Both the position numbers and the translations under genes were made by a program. From Nematostella vectensis (lineage: Eukaryota; Cnidaria; Anthozoa; Actiniaria; Edwardsiidae), in NCBI RefSeq assembly GCF_932526225.1, contig NC_064046.1:12115719-12179718 (forward strand): DNA of 64,000 nucleotides, given 5' to 3'. Shown piece after piece: positions 35,322 through 46,393 of the stretch (positions within the stretch are counted from its first letter, which is position 1; the number at the start of each line of letters is the position of its first letter). The notes beneath the pieces were generated by a model, which had not been told where the DNA came from, did no database searches, and saw nothing but the letters and a program-made list of their open reading frames with translations.

Positions 35322-36690
35322 ATGCACACAAACCCTTTCCAAGATCAAAAAGTCTCGCAGTTCCTGGATTGTCTTGTCCAAATCTGCCCTATATCAGAGG
35401 AATTTATCAAAGAAAAATCTAAAAAGAGCTCACAAGATTGTAAAAGAATCTCCGGGCATCGTACACGACCCAAGAAACAACGAACACATAAAAATATGTC
35501 CGAATTTGACTTTAGTGACAAGAAGGGCTTCACTCAGTGTGATACTCGACACAAACGAATGCTTTTCTGGTGGAAAACATTTAAATGTCCGCAATTTGGT
35601 AAATGTTTTACAAGGGCAAATAGCCTTTAGGGGCATATCCTAAAACATTCAGAGGAGAAGCCTAATCATTGTCTTCAATGTGGTAAATGTTTTACACAGA
35701 AAGGATACCTCAAAACACATGGTCTTACACATTCTGGAGAGACGCCGCATAAGTGTCTTCAGTGTGGTAAATGTTTTACACAAACTAGTAATCTCAAAAA
35801 AGATGCTCTTATACATTCCGGAGAGAAGCGACATCAGTGTCTCCAATGTGGTAAATGTTTTATACACAAGGATAACGTCAAAAGACATGCTCTTACACAT
35901 ACTGGAGAGAAGCCTCATCAGTGTCTTCTATGTGGTAAAAGTTTTACACAGAAGGGAAACCTTGAAACACATGCCCTTACACATTCCAGAGAGAAGCCAC
36001 ATAAGTGTCTTCAGTGTGGTAAATGTTTTACACAAACTACTAATCTCAAGAAACATGCTCTAATACATTCTGTAGAGAAGGGACATCAGTGTCTTCAATG
36101 TGGCAAATGTTTTACACAGAAAGGATACCTTAAAACACATGGTCTTACACATTGTTGAGAGAAGCCCCATAAATGTCTTCAATGTGGCAAATGTTTTACA
36201 CAGAAAGGAAACCTCAAAACACATGCCCTTAAACATTCCAGAAAGAAGCCACATAAGTGTCTTGAATGTGGGAAATGTTTCACACAGAAAAGAAACCTCA
36301 AAACACATGCTCTTACACATAAAAATACCAGAGAGAAGCCACATCAGTGTCTTCAATGTGGTAAATGTTTTACACAGAAGGGAAACCTCAAAACACATGC
36401 TCTTACACATACAGTATCCTTGAGAGAAGCAACATCAGTATCCCCAATGTGGTAAATGTTTTACACTGAAAAAAGCTTTAAAATACATGCTTTTACATAT
36501 TCTGGGAAGAAGCCTTGTAATTGTCTTCTATGTGACAAATGTTTTACAATGAGGGTGTTTATACCTTAAAACGCATTGCCTTACACATACTGGAGAGAAG
36601 CCACATCAGTGTCTTCAATGTGGCATGTTTTACACAGAAGGGAACCTCAAAACGCATGCTCTTACACATTCTGAAAAGTAGCCACATCAA
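35322..36690 (+). pseudogene. C2H2 zinc-finger array, broken
   Basis: One reading frame encodes about nine C2H2 fingers of the pattern C-x2-C-x12-H-x3-H with standard GEKPH-type linkers, then three or four more in shifted frames. The N-terminus from ATG 35322 is 80 or so residues without a domain I know, rich in Lys/Ser. Damage: finger 1 reads CPQF (second Cys lost) and ends in TAG at 35628-35630; finger 3 has KKDAL where the first His should be; TGA at 36156-36158 replaces the linker Gly; a frameshift follows near 36413; later fingers lose residues. The fingers are very similar to one another ([14 protein letters not shown] type), implying recent internal duplication. No introns are seen, so it could be a retrocopy. 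AATAAA occurs at 36822. Confidence 0.85.
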
Positions 36691-36699
36691 TGTCATTTA

Positions 36700-37289
36700 A
36701 AAATATTTTGCAAATATCAGAAGCTTTAAGAGACATGCTCTTACACATTCTAGATAAACCCATCTGTAATCATTATTACTTGTATACACAATTCAGCCTA
36801 TATGGCTGCCATGTATATATTAATAAAGCAACTATTTACCATCTATCTACATGTATCTTATTTCACATTCTGTGTGTGGTTATTGTTTTACAATTATTTG
36901 AAAATGTAGGCATGTTAATTTAATAGGAATGCAATCCATTAATTTGAAAGGCTTAAACTGGTTTGATGTTTGATTTATCATCTGATTTAAGGTTCGTGGT
37001 TGGGGGTGATACTGCTATTGGGTGATCTTGAGATTGTGTTTTATTGTGAGGTTGTCTTAAATTTAGAGTACCTTAATTAACCCAGCCTTCTATGTGTAGC
37101 CAGTTGCCCCCTCCTCCCCCTCTTATACCTGTATTTTTACAAACCCCCCCCTCCCACACAAACAGACACACCTGCCCCACCTTCAATGCCATGATTTTTT
37201 TTGTTTTTACACACTATTTTTGCCTTTTCAGCTTTGATGATTAGGGTGCAGCCATTACTTACTGGGGGAGACGGCAAATATGTAGGGGG
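36700..37289. other. Spacer between zinc-finger pseudogene and BEL element
   Basis: Contains AATAAA at 36822-36827 and a C-rich stretch at about 37108-37180. No gene is seen. Confidence 0.5.
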
Positions 37290-37524
37290 TGTTCCGGAAG
37301 TTCCGTTTCTGTGTACCGGAAGTTGTTAAAGTTATTAGTTTATGATCACCAATTATGTAATATGTAATGAGTAATAGGATCGCGTATCATTGTACCAGGC
37401 ACGGGATGAACTCGTGAGAGAGAAAACAGATTGTAAGAGAGATTGAGAGCTGATTCGAACAAAGGGAGAAGAAAGTCGGAGATCGTGATAACCGAGTGTT
37501 GTTTGGTTCGAAACATTACCAACA
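37290..37524 (+). repeat. BEL element 5' LTR
   Basis: Starts TGTTCCGGAAGTTCCG and ends CATTACCAACA. Aligns nearly end to end with 43058-43302. Confidence 0.95.
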
Positions 37525-37526
37525 CA

Positions 37527-37542
37527 TGGTCCTTCGAGCCGG
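37527..37542 (+). other. Primer-binding site complementary to tRNA-Tyr
   Basis: TGGTCCTTCGAGCCGG is the exact complement of a tRNA 3' end reading CCGGCTCGAAGGA plus CCA. That matches the conserved 3' end of animal tRNA-Tyr. Confidence 0.8.
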
Positions 37543-37550
37543 AAAGAAGA

Positions 37551-38730
37551 TGAGTGGGCAGTTATTCCTGATAAAGAAAGTGCGTGGAGCTCATAGAGGA
37601 GCAGCAACAAAGTTGATTAGAAAGGTAAATGAGATCTTGGATCTTAAAAAACACAGCGAAGATGAGAAGTTAGCGATCCGCCAGCACCGAGACAGCGCCA
37701 AAGAAAAGGCAGAGACCCTTCGCGCACTAGACGATGAGGTCGGCGGAGAAAGAAGATACCGAAGAGCTCGAGGCAATCATAACGGAGGGCGATGAGATGC
37801 AGGCGAGACTGCACGAGGTTATCCACAGGATGGAGGGGTTAATGGCACTGTGGGATCAACCCGCATCCCCAGCGATCAGCCCGCCTAGCTTGCCTAGCTC
37901 ACCGGCAAGGTCTTCTACCTCGACTTAGGCGAGAGTGAGGGCAAGGCTACCTAAGCTTGAAGTGCCGAAATTTGGTGGCAAAATACAAGAATGGCCGGAA
38001 TTATGGGACTCCTTTGAGAGCGCAATTGATAGCAATGAGGCGCTCGCGGACGTAGATAAGTTCGCTTATCTAAAGGGGTTACTGGTAGAAGAGGCGAAAC
38101 AGACCATTGCTGGTTTCGCGATGACCGCGGCAAACTACTGCGCTGCTATCGAAATACTTTGCAAGCGATATGGCAAAACCGGTCGCACATTAACGACCTA
38201 CTTAACCTGTCGCCTGTTTTTAACGATGGGGACTTAACGAGGCTGAGGCGGTTCTACGATGTAGCGGAGACGCATTTCCGAGGGCTAGATGCTCTTAATG
38301 TAAATGAAACAAGTTATTCGGGGATCTTGGTACCGTCCCTGCTTTTAAGAAGTTGCCGAACTCGTCCTGGTTCACAATCACTCGTGGATACCAAGACTTC
38401 ATGTCATGGAGTATGGAAAGACTGTTGGCTGAGATACGAGCGGAGGTAGAGCTGAGAGAAGAGCACAAGCCGATTTCTTCTGGGGCAAGTAATAAGAAAC
38501 CACAAGACGGTATGCAAAGGCAAACAAGCGGGAGCGCATTATTTGTTGAAGCTAATGGACAGGGGACGTGTGTTTATTGTCTTGGAAAACACAAGTCAGA
38601 GAACTGTGAGAAATTCAAGTCACCGGGAGAGCGAACGAAGATCTTGGTCAAGCTAGTGGCCAAACAGAAACGCCACAGCAGGAACGGGGGGAGAGCGAGC
38701 AAGCGGGAGAAGCTAGTTCACATCACGTAA
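37551..38730 (+). pseudogene. BEL gag, frameshifted
   Basis: Gag pieces lie in changing frames. An N-terminal coiled, Lys/Glu-rich part starts at ATG 37551, and the frame changes near 37735. TAG at 37926-37928 precedes the conserved DUF1759-type region (KLEVPKFGG, WDSFESAI, KFAYLKGLL). The frame changes again near 38170 and near 38345. The last piece ends in a zinc knuckle, C-x2-C-x3-H-x4-C, near 38570-38610. At least three shifts and one stop make it non-functional. Confidence 0.85.
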
Positions 38731-38769
38731 CTTCGGGGTTTGCGGAGAGTTTTCATGTTGGCTCTGGTA

Positions 38770-41249
38770 CGCGCATAGCTTTACAAACAGCGCAGGGCAT
38801 TGTTAGCTGGGAAGGGGGCGTATCAGCTAGGACAAGGTTTTTGTTTGACGCCGGAAGTCATCGCTCATTCATCACGGCGTCGGCAGCGCGCAAAGCCAAA
38901 CTTTCTGTCGTTAGGCGTGAATGGCTTTGTATTAACGCGTTTGGTCAGCGCGACCAGAAAGGCACGCTCAGAGAGGTGGTAGAGTTTAATGTAAGTCCTG
39001 TAAATGGAGGTGCTAGCATTAATGTGCAGGCGTTCGTAGTGCCAGAGATTTCCAGCATACCCAATGGTCATGTAGAGTTAGCTAGAGATCGGTTTCCGCA
39101 TCTCAAAGGTTTATGGTTCTCAGATGTGAATAGGAATGAGGAAAGACTAGAAATAGAGATTTTAGTTGGAGAGGATTATCTTTGGCATTTTCAGAAAGGA
39201 CGAGTAATTCGAGGCAAAGTAGAGGAACCCGTCGCCATAGAGACAGAGTTAGGATGGGTATTGTCAGGCCCTATGACAGTAGATAGTGAATGTGTAGAGA
39301 ATGTACAGATAGTACAGTCTAATTTGTTAGTCCAAGACCGGTCAGCAGAGCAATCAGACAGTTTGGAGAGTGAGATAGCGAGACTGTGGGATTTAGAGAC
39401 TCTAGGTTTTAGAGAGACACAGGGAGTACAGGAAGAATTTCTGGATAACATTTGTTTCAATGGAGAGAGGTATTCGGTTAAGTTACCATGGAAGGTCAAC
39501 CACAGATCGTTACCTACTAATTACGAAAACAGCCTAGGACGCCTTCATGGCACAATGAAAAAGCTAAGGCAAGAGCCAGAAGTGCTAGACCAGTACGAGG
39601 CAGTAATCAAGGGTCAGTTAGAGTCGGGAGTGATAGAGCCGGTTCATGCGTTAGAAGATGGTAACAAGATCCATTACTTACCACATAGAGCGGTAGTGCG
39701 TAGGAATGTTGCTACTAGTACACCGGTAAGAGTGATCTATGATGCGTCGGCGAAGACAGGTAAAAGGGGCCTGTCGCTCAACGACTGTTTACACGTTGGA
39801 CCGTCTCTCAACCCCCTCCTATTTAATGTGTTGCTGAGATTTCGTCTCCACAGGGTAGCCCTTATAGCAGATATCGAAAAGGCTTTCTTGAATATCGAGG
39901 TAGACCCTGGAGACCGAGATTGTTTACGATTCCTTTTCCCAGAGGACCCGAGAAGGGAGGATTCCGTAATCAAGGTATACCGGTTTTGTAGAGTAGTGTT
40001 TGGTTTGAACGCCTCGCCATTTCTATTGAATGGAACCTTGAGGCACCACCTCTTGAAGTTTAAAGAGATAGATCCTGAGTTTGTAGAGATGTTAGTCGAC
40101 AGTTTTTATGTAGATGACTTAGTGACAGGGAGTAACACCCCGGAAGAGGCGTATGAATTATACGTGAAGTCCAAGTCGAGATTGGCAGAAGGTGGGTTTA
40201 ACCTGCGCAAGTGGCAGACTAACGATAGCGAGCTCAGAGGTAGGTTGGATGTAGGCGAAGGGAGATGTATGCCAGGTAGTCAAGAAGGTGTGGCGCGTGG
40301 TAAGACTAGCCAAGGCGTGGCCAGCGACTGGGATATTCAGAAGGTATTAGGCCTACCCTGGAATAGCAGTAGTGACACTATAGGACTCACATTTGGCCAC
40401 CTGTATGATAAGGCGCAACAGTCGCCAGCGACGAAGAGAAATGTGCTCAGTGTTCTTGCAGGTATGTTCGATCCCCTAGGAATAGTAAGCCCAGTAACTG
40501 TAGCTGCAAGAATCCTTTTTAAGACCCTGTGTAGAATTACCGAGTTAACCTGGGACGAGGAATTGACTGGAGAGGTAAGGAAAGAGTGGGAGGCCTAGGT
40601 TAAAGACCTGGGAACTTTGATGAGTGTTGAAGTACCTCGGTGCGTAATGGACACGTCCGACCGTAAGGTGCAGATTCACGGGTTTGCTGATGCAAGTCGT
40701 AAGGCGTACTGTGCCGTCGTATACCTCGTATACGACGTTAGGGGAGAGAGGCAAGTAAGGTTACTTTGCAGCAAGACTAGAGTGGCCCCCCTTAAGGAGA
40801 TGACAATCCCCAGGTTAGAGCTAATGGCCGCGTTAATCCTTGCCCGTCTAGTCAGCCATGTTAAAGAAGCACTAGGCACACTCATTGAAGTAGAAAGGGA
40901 GGTGTACTGGTCAGATAGAAAAACAGTGTTATACTGGTTGGCGAACAAAGGTGAGTGGAAACAGTTCGTTAAACACAGAGTAGATGAAATTTTGCAGCTG
41001 ACTAGGAACGGTGAGTGGAGGCATTGCCCGGGAGAACAGAACCCGGTCGACATTGGGTCACGGGGTGCACTCGCCTGCAAACTCAAGAGTAGTGCACTGT
41101 TGTGGAATGGCCCACACTGGCTGACTGGTCACGAACAGGGATGGCCAGCATTACAGATCCAGAGAACGCCAGCTGGGGCGGAAGAGGAGAAGGGCACTGT
41201 AAGTATGGTGGTCAACACCAGAGTACGAAGAGTGACATATCTAGTGTAA
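38770..41249 (+). pseudogene. BEL pol: protease, reverse transcriptase, RNase H
   Basis: One frame carries the retropepsin-like FDAGSHRSFI near 38845 (Asp-Ala-Gly in place of the common Asp-Ser-Gly), then reverse transcriptase with the YVDD catalytic box near 40110, then the Pao-type region PLGIVSPV. TAG at 40596-40598 interrupts it. The same frame then resumes into the RNase H-like part (HGFADAS, near 40677) and ends at 41249. The single in-frame stop is an isolated lesion in an otherwise intact 800-codon frame. Confidence 0.9.
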
Positions 41250-41539
41250 TCAACCCTAACAATTTCAATAATTGTAGCAAGTTGTTCAAGGTAACAGCGT
41301 ATGTTCGGAGATTCATGCACAATGTTAGGGCAGAGAAAGTAGAAGACAGGATGACAGGCAGGTTATCTAGAGAGGAGATGACGAACGCAGAGCTAGAGTG
41401 CACAAAGTGAGCACAAGTAGACTTGACGCAACAAGCGACGTTTAATCAGGTGACCAAGCAGCTAGATTTAGTAGAAGAGACAGGCTTACTTAGATGCAGA
41501 GGGAGACTGGGTAGTTCCGAGCTTCCGACAGACGCTAGA

Positions 41540-41760
41540 ATGCCCATAGTATTACCGAGAGATCACAAGCTGACAGAGCTGGTTAAACCAGACTGCCTAT
41601 AGTATTACCGAGAGATCACAGGCTGACAGAGCTGGTTATACTAGACTGCCCATAGTATTACCGAGAGATCACAGGCTGACAGAGCTGGTTATACTAGACT
41701 GCCCATAGTATTACCGAGAGATCACAGGCTGACAGAGCTGGTTATACTAGACTGCCATAG
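41540..41760 (+). repeat. About 55-bp tandem repeat inside BEL integrase
   Basis: Four copies of a unit containing cccatagtattaccgagaga, tcacaggctgacagagctgg and ttatactagactg. The unit length is not a multiple of three, so it breaks the frame. Confidence 0.9.
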
Positions 41761-41791
41761 TAAGTTACACCACAGTGGTGTAAGCGGCACC

Positions 41792-41941
41792 TTAGCGCAG
41801 TTGCGGACAAGGTTCTGGGTTCCGCGCAGTTGCGGACAAGGTTCTGGGTTCCGCGCAGTCGCGGACAAGGTTCTGGGTTCCGCGCAGTCGCGGACAAGGT
41901 TCTGGGTTCCGCGCAGTTGCGGACAAGGTTCTGGGTTCCGA
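41792..41941 (+). repeat. 30-bp tandem repeat inside BEL integrase
   Basis: Five copies of a unit containing gcgcagttgcggacaaggtt then ctgggttcc. The copies keep a reading frame open into the integrase core. Confidence 0.9.
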
Positions 41942-43038
41942 AAGGTCGACAAGTTGTGAAGAAGATAGTGCATAGGTGTGTCACGTGTAAGAAGCTAGAA
42001 GGCAGGGCATACGCGCCGCCTCCCGTGGCGGATTTACCAGGCTTTAGAGTCACGCAGGCAGAGCCATTCTCCAAAGTAGGAGTAGACTTTGCAGGTCCTC
42101 TCTATTACAAGAGTAGTACAGGCATGATGCAGAATGCGTATGTGGCACTTTTCTCGTGTTGCGTGACACTAGCATTGCATCTCGATTTAGTGGTAGATTT
42201 AGAGGCTTGTACTTTCAGGAGATCCCTTAGAAGGTTTGCAGCCAGGAAGGGAGCTCCAACGCTGATAGTGTCAGACAATGCGAAAACGTTCAAAGCCGCA
42301 GCAAAGGCCCTAAAGGAGCTATATGACCACCCGGAGGTACAAGCCTATTTAAAGGTCAACAGAGTATCTTGGCAATTTAACCTAGAGAAGGCTCCATGGT
42401 GGGGTTGGGTTTTACGAGAGAATGGTAGGAAGCGTCAAGCGGTGTTTGAGGAAGACCTTGGGCGAGGCACGATTGACCTATGATGAGCTAATTACAGTTT
42501 TGGTGGAGGTCGAGAGCACACTGAACGACAGGCCGCTTACATATGTGTACGATGAGGTCGGAGAGGTGGAGCTTATACCAGCCCATCTAATGTATGGCAG
42601 ACGACTAAATAGCTTTCCAGACGAGCTAGTAGAGCCAGACGATGTAGCAAATCCAGACCACAACAGTCGGTTTAGGTATGTAAGTGCTAAACTCTCCCAT
42701 TTTTGGAAGAGATGGAGTAAGGAGTATCTAGCTAGCTTTCGAGAGTTTCATCGTAGTAGTCCTGTCAGCTGGCATAGGGAGACAGTTCAAGTAGGAGATG
42801 TAGTGACAGTGCACGAGGATGGCAGTAAAAGGAGTCAGTGGAAGATGGCGACCATCTCGCCTGGACAGACCAGTCCAGAGACTCTACCCCATAGAAGTTA
42901 GGTGCGCGGACTCGACAGTGAATCGCAGCGCGTGCGCGGACAGGAGCGTGCATACCAGAGCCAGGTCCACTCGAGCCGCAGCATTGCACGCGCAGAATAG
43001 AATCGCGATCGGGGCTTTGCTTGACTCCTAAGAGTCAA

Positions 43039-43302
43039 GGGGGGGGGGGGGGGGGGGTGCCGGAAGTTCCGTTTCTGTGTACCGGAAGTTGTTAAAGTTA
43101 TTAGTTTATGATCACCAATTATGTAATATGGAATGAGTAATAGGATCGCGTATCATTGTACCAGGCACGGGGTGAACCCGTGAGAGAGAAAACAGATTGT
43201 AAGACAGATTGTAAGAGAGATTGAGAGCTGATTCGAATAAAGGGAGAAGAAAGTCGGAGATCGTGAAAACAGAGTGTCGTTTGGTTTGAAACATTACCAA
43301 CA
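43039..43302 (+). repeat. BEL polypurine tract and 3' LTR
   Basis: A G run at 43039-43057 immediately precedes the LTR (43058-43302), which starts TGCCGGAAG (TGTTCCGGAAG in the 5' copy) and ends CCAACA. Confidence 0.9.
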
Positions 43303-44058
43303 AGGCGGGGGGGGAGGGGGGGGCTATGTTTTTTTGGGGCGCCGAATTATGTCTGGTATTAATATAATACTGAGAAAAAGAGTCATTGTTCAAATGTAAA
43401 TTTTTTTCAGTTCACAATGTTTCCTACTATTGTATATCTACCTAGTCCCATTTATGTTCAGGTACCAATCTTGTCTTTATATGAATAAGTTTTGAGAATC
43501 CCTGTTATGGTTGAGTGACAAAGCTGCCTGTTCTAATCAAATTTACAAAACAAATACGACGACATAGTCATTTTCTAGCGACACAGGTATTTGTTGTTTA
43601 TCTCTGTGCCACCCTTAAATTAAGCAAAAGTGAAGATATTCTTAAATTATATAGGACAAATTTACCATGCTAGCTGATCTACTGTATATTTTAATAAAGG
43701 TTATATTCAGATACACTCAGTATATCAAGTCTTTGTGTTTTTTTTGGGCTTGGAATTGAGAAATAATTTTTGAGCCCAGGGTTTTGCAAAAATACCGCCC
43801 CCCAGTAATTATTGACCGCTCCCTTAGTTGAAATGTATGTAATATTTTGCATGCACGCTCCCTTTTTCCTCTGCACATTCTAGAGTGATTACTGTATTGT
43901 TTGCAAGTTCCCCACACCCACCCCCTCAATTCTTTTTTAGAATTGCCGCAAGGCGCTAATGTTATGTAAGTGCTCAATCAAAGGGACCTAAATATCTGTG
44001 TTCTCATTATTGTACTTTTAAAATGTCCCGTACCAGCAGCAGAGCCTGACGATAACGC
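43303..44058. other. Spacer, no gene recognised
   Basis: G-rich run just after the LTR, then AT-rich sequence without supported features. Confidence 0.5.
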
Positions 44059-45236
44059 GATCTGTACAGGACCCGAAATGATCCCAGGACCCGAAACGAT
44101 CCCCAAAAGTTCCCCAACTGATCCCGGGACCCGAAACGATCCCCAAGAGTCCCCGAAATAAACCCCAAGGAATTACAGTAATGGACAACTAAAGGAATGT
44201 GTAAGGATTGGCTTTCAGTTTTAAAAACATATGAAACATTTAGCTTTGTTTGTTTTATTAAAAGGAAATTTACATTAACTAAAACTATAGTATTAAGATT
44301 TTAATATACGACTGCGGGGGAAATACAGTGGTTGAGTCAGAAATTAACAATTCCTGTGATAGTAATTTAAAGAACCGGCGTGGATGAATCATTTTTACAT
44401 AACAAGCCATAAAAGAAAGTCTTTACAGATAGGACATCCCGCTTTTCATAGGAAGCGAAATGTTTTAAAGTTATTTTTTGGCATGTTTGTTTTCGGTGAA
44501 TGAAAGACCTATCATATCATGATATCATGCCGGGGTGTACGCACCACTTCCACGAGGGAATTCAAAACTCACATAATATTGCTTTCAACAAAAGCCACAT
44601 CCTCTTAAAATTTTGCATCGGTAGTAGAAGGGTTGTTCGAGTGTATTACTCAGTGTGCTTTTGTCATTCTCGGCCAAACCGGCTGCCTAAAATGTGTCGG
44701 TAAATATTCGCTCGTGCGGACAAGGATTTCGTGGTTTGGTTGTCAAATGAATATTAATTTTTAGGAGTGATGTTTACCGGAAATGCGACTCTCATTTATA
44801 GTGTCAGAGTCATGTGTCGGAACCGCAAAATGTTAAGAGTGTGATGGAAGGTCAAAAGTTTGGTTGATCTGAGCAAAGCTGTGCTATGTTTATGCTGTAT
44901 TCCTTTCAGTAGCAATTTAAAGTTGTGTATTTGTTTTGGACTCTGTTTATGGGTTTAACGCCGGGCAATGTAATAAAGAGAAGTATTGTGTTGAAAGTTA
45001 ATATTTTTAAGTCACGTTGTTTAGAAATCGAGTCGCTGTTAACCCTTTATTATGCTTCAAAATTGCAAGTATTTCTTCTGCTTTCCCTTTGTCCATTACT
45101 GCAATTCCTTGGCGTTGATTTCGGGGACTCCTCGGTATCGGTTCGGGTCCGAGGATCAGTTGGGGTACTTTTGGGGATCATTTCGGGTCCTGGGATCGTT
45201 TCGGGTCCTGAGATCATTTCGGGTCCTGTACAGATC
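44059..45236. mobile_element. Non-autonomous DNA transposon with subterminal repeats
   Basis: The termini are inverted: GATCTGTACAGGACCCGAAA at the left and its complement ending at 45236 at the right. Each end is built of three or four subterminal copies of ggacccgaaaygatccc, followed by aaagttccccaactgatcc or its complement, so the inverted region spans about 100 bp per side. The interior 950 bp has only short ORFs; I recognise no transposase. A related fragment lies at 49766-49842. Confidence 0.85.
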
Positions 45237-46393
45237 AGAGTACCATATCACGTGAGCAGTGCGTGTGAAATGCGTGATGTGTCACGTAAACGCAAGGTAA
45301 CGCAATACATCGCAAAGGTCGAAAGAACGAGTAACCCAAAACTCGGGATTCACTGCAAAATTGAGCTTAAACATGAGCTCACCTTCCAATTCCACGCTGA
45401 GAGAACGAGTGAGGAAACCTTCTGTCAAAGAAAAATGCTCTGAAGCAAAAGTAAAAGTGTTTGATTATGGAAAACGGTAAAATTACAACAGTTATACTTA
45501 ACTTATTTCTTTACTTAGTGACCAGAAGTGAAAGATTTGCATTGGTAAAACTTCTAGTTGTCACAATGATTTTCGATAATTTTCCAGGGTTCACCAGCCA
45601 GAAGAATCGCTTTTTACATCTACAAGTGGATTTGATAACTACAGGGGGATTTTGAATCTCTGTCTTGTCCTATTGGTAGGTTTATTGATGTTAGACTACG
45701 CAAATTATGGATTGGGTTGTATAACTTAAATTATATGTTTATTCCTACAATTTTTTTTTGCCTTGTTTGAGAAATAAAATATGCCTTATATTATTGATAG
45801 TGTAAAAGATTAATTGAAACTTTGATGGAGTATAACTTTAAATGTTTTGTATTGATGCACTATTTTACATTATTATTTTTAATTTACATACCCTGTATAA
45901 CATTTGTTATATATAGATGTCATTTCTTGGGATTTATACTCCACATAATACAGTTACCAGGCCCGTAGCCAGGATTTTGAGCGGGGGGGGGGGGGGGGGG
46001 GTTCGTTTACCCATTTAGCGGACCATTTTGTCTTAGGTACCTTGTCCAAGCGCGCAGTGGTACTAAATTTTTTTTCATCAGAGGGGGACCTTCTAGTTGA
46101 GTGGGGGGTTCTTTCTAGCCCCCTCCCCCCCCAACCCCTCTGGCTATGGGCCTGGTCACTTAAGAAGTATACTGCTGTTTCAAGGCATATAATACTGCAA
46201 TACAGAACATCGAAAACATTTCCTTGTTTTTAGGGTATACCCACCCTCTTTCTTTCCAATTGTATTGCACCCAGGAGGGGCGTCCATGAGAATCAATTGC
46301 GCACTCTAATATTGCAATCTTTTAACAGTGAATGGTAGTCCTTGGTTCTAGCTTGGTTCATATTTGCACATTTTTCTTATCTTACGATTTCAG
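45237..46393. other. Region upstream of first recognised DGAT1 exon
   Basis: No exon matching the DGAT1 N-terminus was found here. It holds the MITE at 45957-46155 and AT-rich sequence. Confidence 0.5.
45957..46155. mobile_element. 200-bp MITE with CCAGGCCCRTAGCCAG ends
   Basis: The left end CCAGGCCCGTAGCCAG is mirrored by the right end CTGGCTATGGGCCTGG, with long G and C runs just inside each. No ORF of note. Confidence 0.85.

Larger units (their letters stand above)
41226..42901 (+). pseudogene. BEL integrase, with internal tandem amplifications
   Basis: The region carries an HHCC zinc motif (HHSG near 41770 and CVTC near 41980), then the integrase core with VDFAGP near 42085 and VSDNAKTF near 42270, and a C-terminal part rich in aromatic and charged residues. 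Lesions: TGA at 41408-41410, stops inside the 41540-41760 repeat, and a frame change near 42410 just where the third catalytic acidic residue is expected. Two tandem amplifications lie between the N-terminal part and the core. Confidence 0.85.
37290..43302 (+). mobile_element. Degraded BEL/Pao LTR retrotransposon
   Basis: A 6.0-kb element bounded by two direct LTRs (37290-37524 and 43058-43302, TG...CA). A primer-binding site lies 2 nt after the 5' LTR and a poly-purine run directly before the 3' LTR. Inside, gag, protease, reverse transcriptase, RNase H and integrase appear in Pao order on the plus strand. Several frameshifts and stop codons make it non-autonomous. Flanks read aggggg before and aggcg after, so a target duplication is only possible, not clear. 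The LTRs differ at a handful of sites plus a 12-bp duplication (cagattgtaaga) in the 3' copy, suggesting a fairly recent insertion. It lies between the zinc-finger pseudogene and DGAT1. Confidence 0.95.

Noticed and set aside
35680-36423. ORFs of 107-127 codons on both strands over the zinc-finger array
   Set aside because: Out-of-frame shadows; the C2H2 frame is the one starting at 35322 and lacks internal ATGs.
41742-42074. Minus-strand ORFs with ARNPEPCPQLRGTQNL-type repeats
   Set aside because: Antisense of the 30-bp repeat inside the BEL integrase.
44500-44703. 67-codon ORF inside the DNA element, considered as a THAP-domain fragment
   Set aside because: The cysteine and histidine spacing does not fit a THAP finger.
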